39,652 nucleotides of DNA from an uncultured bacterium (GCA_903830565.1 CAIKUF010000204.1:1-39652); one strand, 5' to 3'; positions 24,115 through 32,828 are shown, counted from the first letter of the stretch. The notes: a model not told the origin generated them from the letters alone. Made by a program: numbers and translations.

Positions 24115-24806
24115 CCGCCGCCCTGCCCTTCGTCGCCGCGCCCGCCGACGTAGTAGCCGACGCCGCGCACATTGCGAATGACGTCGGCACCGAGCTTGCG
24201 GCGCAACTGATGCACGTAGACCGAGACCGCGTTGCTTTCGATCTCCTCGCCCCAGCCGTAGAGGCGATCTTCGAGCTGCGCCCGGGAAAGGATCGCGCCC
24301 GGACGCGCGAGCAGCGCCTCGAGCACCGCGAACTCGCGCGCCGACAGCGCGACAGGCTCGCCATGCAGGGTCACCTGGCGCGTCGCCGGGTCGAGCTTGA
24401 GGCCCGCGTGTTCGAGCACCGGCGCGCCGCGCCCGGCGTGGCGGCGCAGCACGGCGCGCATGCGCGCATTCAGTTCGTCGAGTTCGAACGGCTTGACGAG
24501 GTAGTCGTCGGCGCCGGCATCCAGGCCCGCCACGCGGTCACCGAGCGTGTCGCGCGCGGTGAGCACGATCACCGGCGTCGCGTCCTTGCGCTCGCGCAGC
24601 GTGCGCAGCACATCGAGGCCGCCGCCCCACTGCTGCGCATTGGGCAGGCCGAGGTCGAGCAGCACGAGGTCGAAGCGTTCGGTGGCGAGGGTCGCGTTCG
24701 CGGCGCGCGCGTCGTAGACCCAGTCGACCGCGTAGCCCTCGTCGCGCAGAGCGTGACGCAGGCTGTCGCCGATCATGCGGTCGTCTTCGACCAGCAGCAG
24801 TCGCAT
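24111..24806 (-). CDS. OmpR-family response regulator (QseB/PmrA-like)
   Basis: 231 residues. Receiver domain with acidic pair Glu7-Asp8-Asp9, phospho-acceptor Asp51 (LVLLDLGLP), Thr83 region VLTARD and Lys105 (LVKPFELDEL). The C-terminal winged helix (~130-220) has LSAREFAVLEALL and SNAVSVYVHQLRRKLG, then RNVRGVGYYV, which is the OmpR/PhoB DNA-recognition pattern. After Asp51 there is NAQQWGGGLDVL where most family members have a shorter GMDGLEVL-type turn, so about four extra residues sit beside the phosphorylation site. It is the first gene of the pair with the kinase. Targets unknown; PmrA/QseB relatives often control envelope modification. Confidence 0.9.
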   Translation of the reverse strand: MRLLLVEDDRMIGDSLRHALRDEGYAVDWVYDARAANATLATERFDLVLLDLGLPNAQQWGGGLDVLRTLRERKDATPVIVLTARDTLGDRVAGLDAGADDYLVKPFELDELNARMRAVLRRHAGRGAPVLEHAGLKLDPATRQVTLHGEPVALSAREFAVLEALLARPGAILSRAQLEDRLYGWGEEIESNAVSVYVHQLRRKLGADVIRNVRGVGYYVGGRGDEGQGGG

Positions 24807-24863
24807 GGGTAGTGTGGCTCTCTGAAGTGACGCTGCGCGAAGGATAGCGCCGAGTTCAGCCTC

Positions 24864-26366
24864 TCAAGGCCGGCTGGCGACGCCGAACGAGAAGGTCAAG
24901 GTCAGGTCGGCCACCGGGCTGCTCAGCGGCCCGTTCATCGACTTCACGTATCCGGCACCCAAGCGCGCCGAAAGCGACGGCGTGAAGTCGTAGCCGGCGT
25001 AGACCATTGGCTTGGCGATCGCCCCGCCGCTGGTGTCGACGCCGCCGCCGCCGGCCGCGCCGACCAGCATCTCGGCGCCCGCCACGACGCGCTCGCCGAA
25101 GTGCGTCTGTGCGCCCAGGCCGACCAGCCCGACCGAGAACGCGCCGGCGCCGCCAGCGAAAGCGCTCTGCACCTGGCCGGTGATGTAGAGCGACTCGCTG
25201 ACGAAGCGGTTGAGCTTGAAGGTGACGTTCTCCAGGCTCTGCTGCGGTCCGGTCTTGCGCGCCGCGTTGACGTAGGTCTCGACACCGCTCGAGAACTCCT
25301 CGCGCGTGAGCTTGGTCGGCTGGCCCTGCGGGTGGTCGAGGTCCCAGCGCAGCGCGAGCGAGCCGAACGGCGCCTTGAATTTGCCCTGCGGCGCCTGCGC
25401 CCAGCCGCCCGCCAGCGTCAGGCTCAGGTTGCGCGACACGCGCAGGGATGCGTCCAGCGCCGCCTTCGCGAGCAAGCCGCCGCCGGTGGGCAGATCGCCG
25501 CCGCCGCCCATGCCGAGCGCGGCGCGTCCGCCGAGCGTCAGCGTGTCCGAGAACAAGGACCACTCGAGGCCCAGCGTGCCCAGGAACTCGGCGTACCCGG
25601 CCGCCCCGCCGCTGGCCGCGCCGTTGGCCTCGAGGCCGCCGAAGAAGTTCGGCGTATAGAACCGATCGGCCCGCATGCCGACGTAGCCGATCTGCGAGCT
25701 CAAGGCGTTGCCGCTGTTGCCTTTGATGCCCGACGTCGGGCGATACACGCCGACAACGCCCTGGATGCGGTCGAACCCGAGCCCGGTGCGTCCGCTGCCG
25801 TAGAACGGCACCGCCGAGCGGCCCGAAGGCAGGTAGGTGAAGCTCGTGTTCATGCCGAACACCAGGCCGACTTGCGTGCTGTCGATCTGCCCGCTCGGGA
25901 AGCGGATGTTCGACACCGACAGCCCGACGCGGTAGCCGCCGAAGTCCCACAGCAGGTCGGCGTGCGGGCGCAGCATCAAACCGCTGCCGACCGGCGCCCC
26001 GCCCCCGCCGCCCCCGCCGACGTACAGCCCGGCTTCCAGGCTCAACGGACCGGTCAGGCGCGTGCACCAAGCGGCTTCACCGCCGACGGTGAAGAGGCCG
26101 CCGTACTGCCCGCTGACGGCGCCGTAGACAGCCGGCCCGACGCACAGGCCCGGCGACAACTCGGCCAGGTAGCTCGTTCCGACCAGGCCCATGTGTTCGT
26201 TGCCGGGCAGCTTGACGGTCTCGAAACCGATACGCAGGTCGGCGTTCACGCGCTGCCATGCGTCCGCGGTCGAGGTCTGCCCAAGCACGAGGCCGGGCAG
26301 CAGGAGCAACGCGCCGACGAGCCAGCACCGGGCTGCGCGGTGCGTGGGCGATGGGCGGGTCGGCAT
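24864..26366 (-). CDS. Predicted outer-membrane beta-barrel protein
   Basis: 500 residues. Signal peptide: basic and proline-rich start, hydrophobic CWLVGALLLLPGLVL, cleavage near residue 29-30 (LVLG-Q). The rest is rich in Gly, Ser and alternating hydrophobic residues in strand-like 9-11 residue units, for example YRVGLSVSNIRFPSG and LTLGGRAALGMGGGG, as in a porin-like barrel. It ends ADLTLTFSFGVASRP, a strand a few residues short of the C-terminus. A run of seven glycines lies at 117-123. Two periplasmic Cys residues (75, 101) are widely spaced. I do not recognise a family. It is 57 bases upstream of the QseB-like gene on the same strand and divergent from the TAXI gene. Confidence 0.65.
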   Translation of the reverse strand: MPTRPSPTHRAARCWLVGALLLLPGLVLGQTSTADAWQRVNADLRIGFETVKLPGNEHMGLVGTSYLAELSPGLCVGPAVYGAVSGQYGGLFTVGGEAAWCTRLTGPLSLEAGLYVGGGGGGGAPVGSGLMLRPHADLLWDFGGYRVGLSVSNIRFPSGQIDSTQVGLVFGMNTSFTYLPSGRSAVPFYGSGRTGLGFDRIQGVVGVYRPTSGIKGNSGNALSSQIGYVGMRADRFYTPNFFGGLEANGAASGGAAGYAEFLGTLGLEWSLFSDTLTLGGRAALGMGGGGDLPTGGGLLAKAALDASLRVSRNLSLTLAGGWAQAPQGKFKAPFGSLALRWDLDHPQGQPTKLTREEFSSGVETYVNAARKTGPQQSLENVTFKLNRFVSESLYITGQVQSAFAGGAGAFSVGLVGLGAQTHFGERVVAGAEMLVGAAGGGGVDTSGGAIAKPMVYAGYDFTPSLSARLGAGYVKSMNGPLSSPVADLTLTFSFGVASRP

Positions 26367-26457
26367 GGCGTCGGCGTGGGCTGGTATGTGCAGTGCGCGA
26401 GCATAACCGGGCCGCTACGCGGTATCGTCAGGGGTCGTCGATCCGCGCCCCATCGCC

Positions 26458-27810
26458 ATGCACCGAGAATTTCGATCCGCTCCCCTGTCGAAACGCGACC
26501 TTTTCGTCACCGTCGGTCCCTTCGTGCTCCTTGCCCTGGCACTGTTCGCCCTCGCCTATTGGATTCTCGATCCGTCGCCGCCGCGCCGCGTCGTGCTTGC
26601 GACCGGGGTCGAAGGCGGCGCCTATGCCGAGTTCGGCAAACGCTACGCCAAACTGCTCAAGGCCGACGGCATCAAGGTCGAGCTGCGCACGACGCAGGGC
26701 TCGGCCGACAACCTCAGGCTGCTGCGCGACCCGAACTCCGGTGTCGACTTCGCGTTTGTGCAGGGTGGCGCCGATCCCGCATTCACAGCGCCCGAAGAGG
26801 CCAATGCCGGGCTGGTCTCGCTGGGCAGCTTGTTCTACGAGCCGGTGTGGGTCTTCTATCGCGAGGATGCCGATCGCGGGCTGCTCAAGGGACAACCCTT
26901 CGCGAGCCTTGCCCAGTTGCCGAACTGGCGCATCAACGTCGGCGCCCAGGGCAGCGGCGTGGCGGTGCTGATGGACAAGCTGATCGCGGCCAACAATCTC
27001 GATACGAGCCAGCTCTCGCTGGCGCGCCTCACCCAGGCGGCAGCGGTGGCCGACCTGCTCGAAGGCCGGCTCGACGCGCTGGTGCTCGTCTCCGCGCCCG
27101 AGTCGCCGACCGTGCAAGGGTTGCTGCGCGCTCCGGGCATCGGGCTGCTCGACTTCGCGCAGGCCGACGCCTATTCGCGCCGCTTCCCGTTCATGAGCGC
27201 CGTCGCGCTGCCGCGCGGCGTTATCGACCTTGGCCGCGACATGCCGCCGCACGACGTGCGGCTCATCGCGCCGACCGGCACCCTGGTCGCACGCGAAAGC
27301 ACGCACCCGGCGCTGGTGCAACTCTTCGTGCAAGCAGCGAAGGAGGTGCACGGCGGCGCAGGCTGGTTCCAGAGCGCGGGTGCATTCCCGAACCCGCGCA
27401 ACACCGAGCAACCGCTGGCCACCGAGGCCGAACGCTTCTACCGCTCCGGCGTGCCGTTCCTTCAGCGCTACCTGCCGTTCTGGTTGGCCAACCTGTTCGA
27501 ACGCATGTGGCCGGTGCTGGCGGCGCTGGTCGCGGTGTTGATACCGCTCGCGCGAACGGTACCGCCGCTGTACGAGTTCCGAATCCGCTCGCGCGTCTTC
27601 CGCTGGTACGGCCAGTTGCGTACGCTCGAAGCCAAGCTCGGCATGCACGACCCCGCGGAGCTGACGCGCGAGCTCGATGCGCTGGAGCAGCGTGTCGAGC
27701 GCACGACGGTGCCGCTGTCGTACTTCGACGAGTTGTACGCGCTGCGCAGCCACATCGGCCTGGTGCGCGATCGGCTCAAGGCGCTGGCGGCACTGGGTTC
27801 GCCGGGGTAG
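26458..27810 (+). CDS. Membrane-anchored TAXI-family solute-binding protein
   Basis: 450 residues. An uncleaved-looking N-terminal helix (residues 17-36, VGPFVLLALALFALAYWIL) is followed by the TAXI/NMT1-like binding domain: VVLATGVEGGAYAEFGKRYAKLL, TQGSADNLRLLRD, FAFVQGG and NVGAQGSGV. Around residues 346-366 a second helix (MWPVLAALVAVLIPLA) leads into a ~80-residue cytoplasmic helical or coiled-coil tail (LTRELDALEQRVERTTV). Typical TAXI proteins are free periplasmic receptors of TRAP transporters and end after the binding domain. No TAXI-type 4TM-12TM permease gene is adjacent; the dctPQM genes nearby are another TRAP class. It may sense rather than carry the ligand. The ligand is unknown. 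Confidence 0.85.
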   Translation: MHREFRSAPLSKRDLFVTVGPFVLLALALFALAYWILDPSPPRRVVLATGVEGGAYAEFGKRYAKLLKADGIKVELRTTQGSADNLRLLRDPNSGVDFAFVQGGADPAFTAPEEANAGLVSLGSLFYEPVWVFYREDADRGLLKGQPFASLAQLPNWRINVGAQGSGVAVLMDKLIAANNLDTSQLSLARLTQAAAVADLLEGRLDALVLVSAPESPTVQGLLRAPGIGLLDFAQADAYSRRFPFMSAVALPRGVIDLGRDMPPHDVRLIAPTGTLVARESTHPALVQLFVQAAKEVHGGAGWFQSAGAFPNPRNTEQPLATEAERFYRSGVPFLQRYLPFWLANLFERMWPVLAALVAVLIPLARTVPPLYEFRIRSRVFRWYGQLRTLEAKLGMHDPAELTRELDALEQRVERTTVPLSYFDELYALRSHIGLVRDRLKALAALGSPG

Positions 27811-27834
27811 ACGGGCATGGCCCAGGCGGACTTC

Positions 27835-27840
27835 TAGAAT
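27835..27840 (+). promoter_or_regulatory. Candidate -10 box for the M24 peptidase gene
   Basis: TAGAAT lies in the 84-base gap, 54 bases before ATG 27895. There is no clear -35. It suggests separate transcription from the TAXI gene. Confidence 0.35.
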
Positions 27841-27894
27841 CTGCCCCTTCCGGCCCGCCCACACGGCCCAATGGGCTCTTGAAAGCAACACCCC

Positions 27895-29697
27895 ATGGAC
27901 ACCCGCACCTCCACCGTCGCCCTCCGCCTTGAACGCGTTCGCGAAGCGCTGCGGCAACGCGGCATCGACGCGCTGCTCGTTCCGCCCGGCGACCCGCATC
28001 TGTCGGAGTACCTGCCCGAGCGCTGGCAGGCGCGGCAGTGGCTCTCGGGCTTCACCGGCTCGGCCGGGACGCTGGTCGTGACGCGGGACAAGGCCGCCCT
28101 GTTCACCGACTTTCGCTACTGGACGCAGGCCGAGGCCGAGCTCGCCGGCAGCGGCATCGCGCTCGAGCGCATCCCGACCGGAGCCCCGGTGCACCACCTC
28201 GCATGGATCACGCGCGAGATGGCGCGCGGGCAGACGGTGGCCGTCGACGGGCAGGTGATCGGCCTCGCGTCCGCGCAGGCGCTGCGCACGGCGCTCGACG
28301 CGGCCGGCGTGACGCTGCGTACCGACCTGGATATCTTCGACGAGGTCTGGCCCGAGCGACCCGCCCTGCCCTCGGGGCCGGTCTACGAACACCTCGCCCC
28401 GCACGCGCCGACGCCGCGCGCCGCCAAGCTCGCCCAGGTGCGCGCAGCGATGCAGGGCCACGGGGCGACGCAGCATTTCATCTCGTCGCTGGACGATATC
28501 GCCTGGCTCTTGAACCTGCGCGGCTCGGACGTTCCTTGTAACCCGGTGTTCCTCGCCCACGCGCTCGTCGCCGCCGACCAGGCCACGCTCTTCATCGGCC
28601 ATGGAAAGCTAACGCCTGAACTGATCTCACGCTTGGCTGCCGACGGCGTGCACGTCGCGCCCTACGACCAGGCCGCCGCGGCACTGGCCGGGTTACCGGC
28701 AACGGCGGTGCTGCTGCTCGACCCCAAGCGCATCACGCTCGGCCTGCGCGAGCGCGTGCCGGCGGCGGTGCGCGTCGTCGAGGCGATCAACCCGAGCACG
28801 CTCGCCAAGAGCCGCAAGAGCGATGCCGAAGCAGTGCACGTTCGCGAGTCTATGGTGCAGGACGGCGCCGCGATGTGCGAGTTCTATGCCTGGTTCGAGA
28901 GTGCCATGGCGCGCGGCGAGCGCATCACCGAACTCACCGTCGACGAACATCTCTCGGCCGCACGTGCGCGCCAGCCGGACCTGCGCGGGATGAGCTTTCC
29001 GACCATCGCCGGCTTCAACGCCAATGGCGCGATGCCGCACTACCGGGCGACGCCCGATTCGCATGCGGTGGTCGAAGGCGACGGCCTGCTGCTGATCGAC
29101 TCCGGCGGGCAGTACCTCGGCGGCACGACCGACATCACGCGCGTGTGGGCGATCGGCACGCCGAGCGCGGCGATGAAGCGCGACTTCACGCTCGTGCTCA
29201 AGGGCACGCTCGCGCTCAGCCGCGCGCGCTTTCCGCGCGGCACGCTCTCGCCGATGCTGGACGCGATCGCGCGTGCGCCGCTGTGGGCCGAGGGCCTGGA
29301 CTACGGCCACGGCACCGGCCACGGCGTCGGCTACTTTCTGAACGTGCACGAGGGCCCGCAGAGCATCAGCAAGGCCGTCCCCGAGCCGACGATGGCGATG
29401 GAGCCGGGGATGGTCACCTCGATCGAGCCGGGCCTCTATCGCGTCGGCCAGTGGGGCGTGCGCATCGAGAACCTCGTGCTTGCCGTGCCCGCGGCGAGCA
29501 ACGAGTTCGGCGAGTTCCTCGACTTCGAGACGCTGTCGCTGTGCCCGATCGACACGCGCTGCATCGAGCGTTCGCTGCTGCGCGACGATGACATCGAGTG
29601 GCTGAACGCCTACCACCGGGTCGTACGCGAACGCCTTGCGCCGAGGCTCGTGGGCGACGCGCTCATGTGGCTGAACGAGCGCACGCTGCCAATCTGA
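27895..29697 (+). CDS. M24B aminopeptidase P family metallopeptidase
   Basis: 600 residues, the long three-domain form of Xaa-Pro aminopeptidase. Two creatinase-like N-terminal domains (~1-155 and ~160-310) precede the pita-bread catalytic domain (~315-535). Metal ligands are all visible: Asp402 (LLIDSGGQY), Asp413 (TTDITRVW), His476 (GHGTGHGVGYFLNVHEGP), Glu511 (SIEPGLY) and Glu525 (RIEN). A C-terminal domain of ~60 residues (LCPIDTRCIERSLL, LNAYHRVVRERL) completes the long form. Role: removes the N-terminal residue from peptides with Pro in second place, in the cytoplasm. No signal peptide. Convergent with dctM, with a hairpin between. Confidence 0.92.
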   Translation: MDTRTSTVALRLERVREALRQRGIDALLVPPGDPHLSEYLPERWQARQWLSGFTGSAGTLVVTRDKAALFTDFRYWTQAEAELAGSGIALERIPTGAPVHHLAWITREMARGQTVAVDGQVIGLASAQALRTALDAAGVTLRTDLDIFDEVWPERPALPSGPVYEHLAPHAPTPRAAKLAQVRAAMQGHGATQHFISSLDDIAWLLNLRGSDVPCNPVFLAHALVAADQATLFIGHGKLTPELISRLAADGVHVAPYDQAAAALAGLPATAVLLLDPKRITLGLRERVPAAVRVVEAINPSTLAKSRKSDAEAVHVRESMVQDGAAMCEFYAWFESAMARGERITELTVDEHLSAARARQPDLRGMSFPTIAGFNANGAMPHYRATPDSHAVVEGDGLLLIDSGGQYLGGTTDITRVWAIGTPSAAMKRDFTLVLKGTLALSRARFPRGTLSPMLDAIARAPLWAEGLDYGHGTGHGVGYFLNVHEGPQSISKAVPEPTMAMEPGMVTSIEPGLYRVGQWGVRIENLVLAVPAASNEFGEFLDFETLSLCPIDTRCIERSLLRDDDIEWLNAYHRVVRERLAPRLVGDALMWLNERTLPI

Positions 29698-29709
29698 TCT
29701 GGCGCGCGG

Positions 29710-29737
29710 CGCGCGGCGCTCGTCGAAGCGCCGCGCG
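29710..29737. terminator. Bidirectional terminator-like hairpin
   Basis: CGCGCGGCGCT (29710-29720) pairs perfectly with AGCGCCGCGCG (29727-29737) across the 6-base loop CGTCGA. It lies in the 69-base gap between convergent pepP-like and dctM genes. No T-run follows on either strand, so efficiency as an intrinsic terminator is uncertain. Confidence 0.65.
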
Positions 29738-29766
29738 GCGGCGAAGTGCCTATCCGTAAATGGGTT

Positions 29767-31050
29767 CTAGGTCTTACCCAACAGGTGCGGAAGCCACAGC
29801 GTCAGGCCGGGCCAGTAAGTCACGACGCCGAGGAAGATCAGCATCGTCAGCAACCACGGCCAGACGGCGATCGTGAGCTCGCTGATGCCCATCTTCGTGA
29901 TGCCCGAGGCCACGTAAAGGTTCAGCCCGACCGGCGGGTGGCACATACCGACTTCCATGTTGACGACGATCAGGATGCCGAAGTGGAGCGGGTCGATGCC
30001 GAGCTTCATCGCGACCGGGAACAGAATGGGCGCCATGATGAGGATGATCGAGCTCGGCTCCATCACATTGCCGGCCAGCAGCAGCAGCACGTTGACGACG
30101 AGCAGGAACGCGACCCAGCCGAAGCCCTGCGCGATCATCCAGTCGGCCATCGCCTGCGGGATGTTCTCGCTCGTCATCAGGAAGCTGAACAGCACCGCAT
30201 TGGTGATGATGTAGAGCAGCATCGCGCTCATGCTGGCCGAGTCGAGCAGCACCTTGGGGATGCGCCTGAGTGGCATGTCCTTGTAAATGAACACGGTGAC
30301 GATGAAGGCGTAGACGGCCGCCATCGCCGCCGCCTCGGTCGGCGTGAACAGGCCGGTGTAGATGCCGCCCATCACGATCACGACCAGGAACAGACCCCAG
30401 GCACTCTCGCGAAACGCCTTCCAGCGCTCACCCCACGTCGCTTTGGATAGGCGCGGGTAGTCGTGCTTGCGCGCCAGGTACCAGGTCGTGAAGCCAAGCG
30501 CTGTCGCCAGAGCGATGCCGGGGACGATGCCGGCGATGAACATCGATCCCACCGAGACGTTGGTCGAGACCGAGTACATCACCATCGCAATCGACGGTGG
30601 AATCAGGATACCCAGCGCGCCCGAAGTCGTGATCACACCGGCGCCGAAGCGGTTCGGAAAGCCCTGCTTGACCATCGCCGGCAGGATCACCGAACCGATC
30701 GCGACGACGGTGGCCGGTGAGGATCCCGACACCGCGGCGAAGAGCGCGCAGGCCATCACACCGGCCAAACCCAGACCGCCGTGCCAGTGGCCGACCATCG
30801 ACGAGGCGAAGCGGATCATCCGCCGCGCGACGCCGCCATGGGTGAGGAAGTTACCAGCCAGGATGAAGAACGGGATCGCCATGATCTCGAACTTTTCGAT
30901 GCCGGTGAAGAGCTTCAAGGCGACCGACTCGATCGGCACCTGCGTCATCGTGAAGAGGAAGGTCAGCACCGTGAGGCCGAGCGAGATGCTGATCGGCATG
31001 CCGGTCAGCATGAGCACGATCAGCAGGACGAAGATGATGGCGGCGTTCAT
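29767..31050 (-). CDS. dctM: TRAP transporter large permease DctM
   Basis: 427 residues, ~12 membrane helices. DctM blocks: MNAAIIFVLLIVLMLTGMPISISLGL, FEIMAIPFFILAGNFLTHGGVARRMI, AAVSGSSPATVVAIGSVILP, NRFGAGVITTSGALGILIPPSI and PPVGLNLYVASGI. Role: inner-membrane Na+-coupled transport channel for carboxylic acids captured by DctP. Its ATG overlaps the dctQ stop (ATGA, 31047-31050), so the small and large subunits are coupled. Last gene of dctPQM. Confidence 0.95.
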   Translation of the reverse strand: MNAAIIFVLLIVLMLTGMPISISLGLTVLTFLFTMTQVPIESVALKLFTGIEKFEIMAIPFFILAGNFLTHGGVARRMIRFASSMVGHWHGGLGLAGVMACALFAAVSGSSPATVVAIGSVILPAMVKQGFPNRFGAGVITTSGALGILIPPSIAMVMYSVSTNVSVGSMFIAGIVPGIALATALGFTTWYLARKHDYPRLSKATWGERWKAFRESAWGLFLVVIVMGGIYTGLFTPTEAAAMAAVYAFIVTVFIYKDMPLRRIPKVLLDSASMSAMLLYIITNAVLFSFLMTSENIPQAMADWMIAQGFGWVAFLLVVNVLLLLAGNVMEPSSIILIMAPILFPVAMKLGIDPLHFGILIVVNMEVGMCHPPVGLNLYVASGITKMGISELTIAVWPWLLTMLIFLGVVTYWPGLTLWLPHLLGKT

Positions 31051-31637
31051 CCGCGGGCTCCATGCAGTTCTTCATCGGACGGCACGGCAACCGCGGCGAC
31101 GTCCTCGATGCCTTCGACGTGGCTGTGGTCGTGGTGCGGCAGTTCGCCGGTGGCCCAGAACGTGTACGCCACCTGCAGAAAGCGGTAGCACATCAGCGAC
31201 GAGCCGAGCGGAACGCACAGGTAGACGATCCACATCGGCATCTCGAGGTCGGCCGAGACCTGGTCGGTGTGCGCCATCGACCACACGAAGTTGCCGCCCA
31301 GCGTGGCGACGATGCCTGTGAAGAGCGCGCCGGCCAAAAGGCCGAACAGCACCAACATGCGCTGCGGCGTGCCAGTCAGCTTGCGGATGATCACATCGAC
31401 ACCGACGTGGATGCCGGTGCGAACGCCGTAAGCGGCACCGAACTTGGCCATCCACACGAACATAAAGATGCACAGCTCCTGGGCCCAGCTCACGTCCATG
31501 CGCACCGTGTAGTCCTGTATCCACGGCACGCCGGAGAGGTAGCGGTGCACGACGGCGAAGAAGATCACCAGCGTGGCCGCCGCCATCAGGAAGGTGATGA
31601 TCCACTCCTCCAGATGGTTCAAGGCGCGATTGATCAT
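31047..31637 (-). CDS. dctQ: TRAP transporter small permease DctQ
   Basis: 196 residues with four hydrophobic helices; the first begins LEEWIITFLMAAATLVIFFAV. Conserved features are RYLSGVPWIQDYTVRMDVSWAQELCIFMFVWMAKFGAAYGVRTGIHVGVDV, the usual DctQ centre. The C-terminus has a His/Asp-rich cytoplasmic stretch (LPHHDHSHVEG). It associates with DctM in the inner membrane. A strong ribosome site GGGAGGA (31642-31648 on the minus strand) lies 4 bases from the ATG. Separated from dctP by 31 bases. Confidence 0.93.
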   Translation of the reverse strand: MINRALNHLEEWIITFLMAAATLVIFFAVVHRYLSGVPWIQDYTVRMDVSWAQELCIFMFVWMAKFGAAYGVRTGIHVGVDVIIRKLTGTPQRMLVLFGLLAGALFTGIVATLGGNFVWSMAHTDQVSADLEMPMWIVYLCVPLGSSLMCYRFLQVAYTFWATGELPHHDHSHVEGIEDVAAVAVPSDEELHGARG

Positions 31638-31668
31638 GTCGTCCTCCCGGCGGCGCCGATCAAGGGGC

Positions 31669-32691
31669 TTACTTCGGAGCGACGAAGCCGGCGGCCTTGT
31701 AGACGGCGTCGATGGTCGGCTTGCCGACGCGCGACTCCATCTCCTTGTGGACCGGCATCAATGCCCTCTTCCACTCGTTGATCTCGGCCGCCGTCGGCGT
31801 GTAGATCACGGTCTTGCCGCTGGCGCGGATCTTCTCCAGCGCGGCCTCGTTCTCGGTCGCCGCGATCGCGTTGGCGTAGGTGGTCGCGTCCTTCATCGCG
31901 CCTTCGAGAGTCGTGCGAATGTCGGGCGGCAGGCCGTCCCAGAACTTCTTGTTGACGATCACCGCATACGCGAGGTGGCCGTGGTTGGACAGCGTGATGT
32001 GCTTTTGCACCTCGAAGATCTTCTGCGTGTAGAAGTTCGAGGGCACGCCCTCTGTGCCGTCGACGACGCCCGACTGCAGCGCCTGATACAGCTCGGAGAA
32101 CGCCATCACCTGCGGGATCGCGCCGAGCGCGCGCATCTGCGCGTCGAGCACCTTGGACGACTGGATGCGCATCTTCAGGCCCTTGAAGTCGGCCACCACG
32201 TGCAGCGGCTTGTTGGCGCTCATGATGTGAAAGCCGTTGTCCCAGTAGGCCAGGCCCAGGATGCCCTTGGGTTCGAGCTTCTTGAACAGGTCGGCGCCGA
32301 CCGGGCCGGTCGTGACGGCGCGAAACGCGGCTTCGTCCTTGAAGATGAAGGGCAGGTCGAAGACTTCGAACTCCTTCACCCCGAGCGGGCCGAACTTGGC
32401 CAGCGACGGGGCCAGCATCTGCACCGAGCCGAGTTGCAGTGCCTCGAGCTCTTCCTTGTCCTTGTAGAGCTGGCTGTTGGGGTAGACCTCGACCTTCACG
32501 CGGCCCTTGGTGCGCTCCTCGGCGAGCTGCTTGAAGCGCTCGGCGCCCTTGCCCTTGGGCGTGTCGGGCGCGACGACGTGGCTGAACTTGATGACGATGG
32601 GCGCCTGCGCGAATGCGGCGGGCAGCGCGAACAGGCCGGCTGCGGCGATGGCAGCGGTCAGGGTCAGGCGGCGGGTGAAGTTGGCTGGCAT
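31669..32691 (-). CDS. dctP: TRAP transporter periplasmic solute-binding protein DctP
   Basis: 340 residues. Signal peptide MPANFTRRLTLTAAIAAAGLFALPAAFA with cleavage after AFA (~28). The mature part begins with IVIKFSHVVAPDTPKGKGAERF, the standard DctP motif, and has VEVYPNSQLYKDKEELEALQLGSVQM and the carboxylate-binding arginine block KGLKMRIQSSKV. The C-terminus FYTQKIFEVQKHITLSNHGHLAYAVIVN region is also typical. It captures C4-dicarboxylate or related carboxylates for DctQM. Ribosome site GGAGA precedes the ATG. First gene of the minus-strand operon, divergent from the dctB-like gene. Confidence 0.95.
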   Translation of the reverse strand: MPANFTRRLTLTAAIAAAGLFALPAAFAQAPIVIKFSHVVAPDTPKGKGAERFKQLAEERTKGRVKVEVYPNSQLYKDKEELEALQLGSVQMLAPSLAKFGPLGVKEFEVFDLPFIFKDEAAFRAVTTGPVGADLFKKLEPKGILGLAYWDNGFHIMSANKPLHVVADFKGLKMRIQSSKVLDAQMRALGAIPQVMAFSELYQALQSGVVDGTEGVPSNFYTQKIFEVQKHITLSNHGHLAYAVIVNKKFWDGLPPDIRTTLEGAMKDATTYANAIAATENEAALEKIRASGKTVIYTPTAAEINEWKRALMPVHKEMESRVGKPTIDAVYKAAGFVAPK

Positions 32692-32761
32692 GGTGCGTGT
32701 CTCCGCGATCGTGGGTTTAGATGGCCGATGATTTTGCGACTGCCGCCTCGGGCCGGCCAGT

Positions 32762-32775
32762 TGTGGAGTTCCACA
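32762..32775. promoter_or_regulatory. Perfect palindrome between dctP and dctB, candidate operator
   Basis: TGTGGA-GT-TCCACA is a 14-base perfect inverted repeat, 71 bases from the dctP ATG and 53 bases from the dctB ATG. It is well placed for a regulator such as the FixJ/LuxR-type protein encoded at 34778 to control both directions. The assignment is inference. Confidence 0.5.
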
Positions 32776-32828
32776 TTTCGGCGCTACCGAGACGGAGCCC
32801 GCGCGAGACCGCGCCTAGACTTGCGCCC

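Noticed and set aside
21491-24364. 957-codon open frame on the minus strand across the AcpS-acyltransferase and kinase genes
   Set aside because: Translation is low-complexity Arg/Ala/Gly with no motif, while the overlapping genes carry full catalytic signatures.
26428-28602. 724-codon minus-strand frame opposite the TAXI and M24 genes
   Set aside because: Shadow frame of GC-rich coding DNA; no recognisable domain or plausible start region.
32692-32828. Sigma-54 promoter before dctP
   Set aside because: No GG-N10-GC element of the -24/-12 type at a suitable position, and the regulator lacks a sigma-54 AAA domain.
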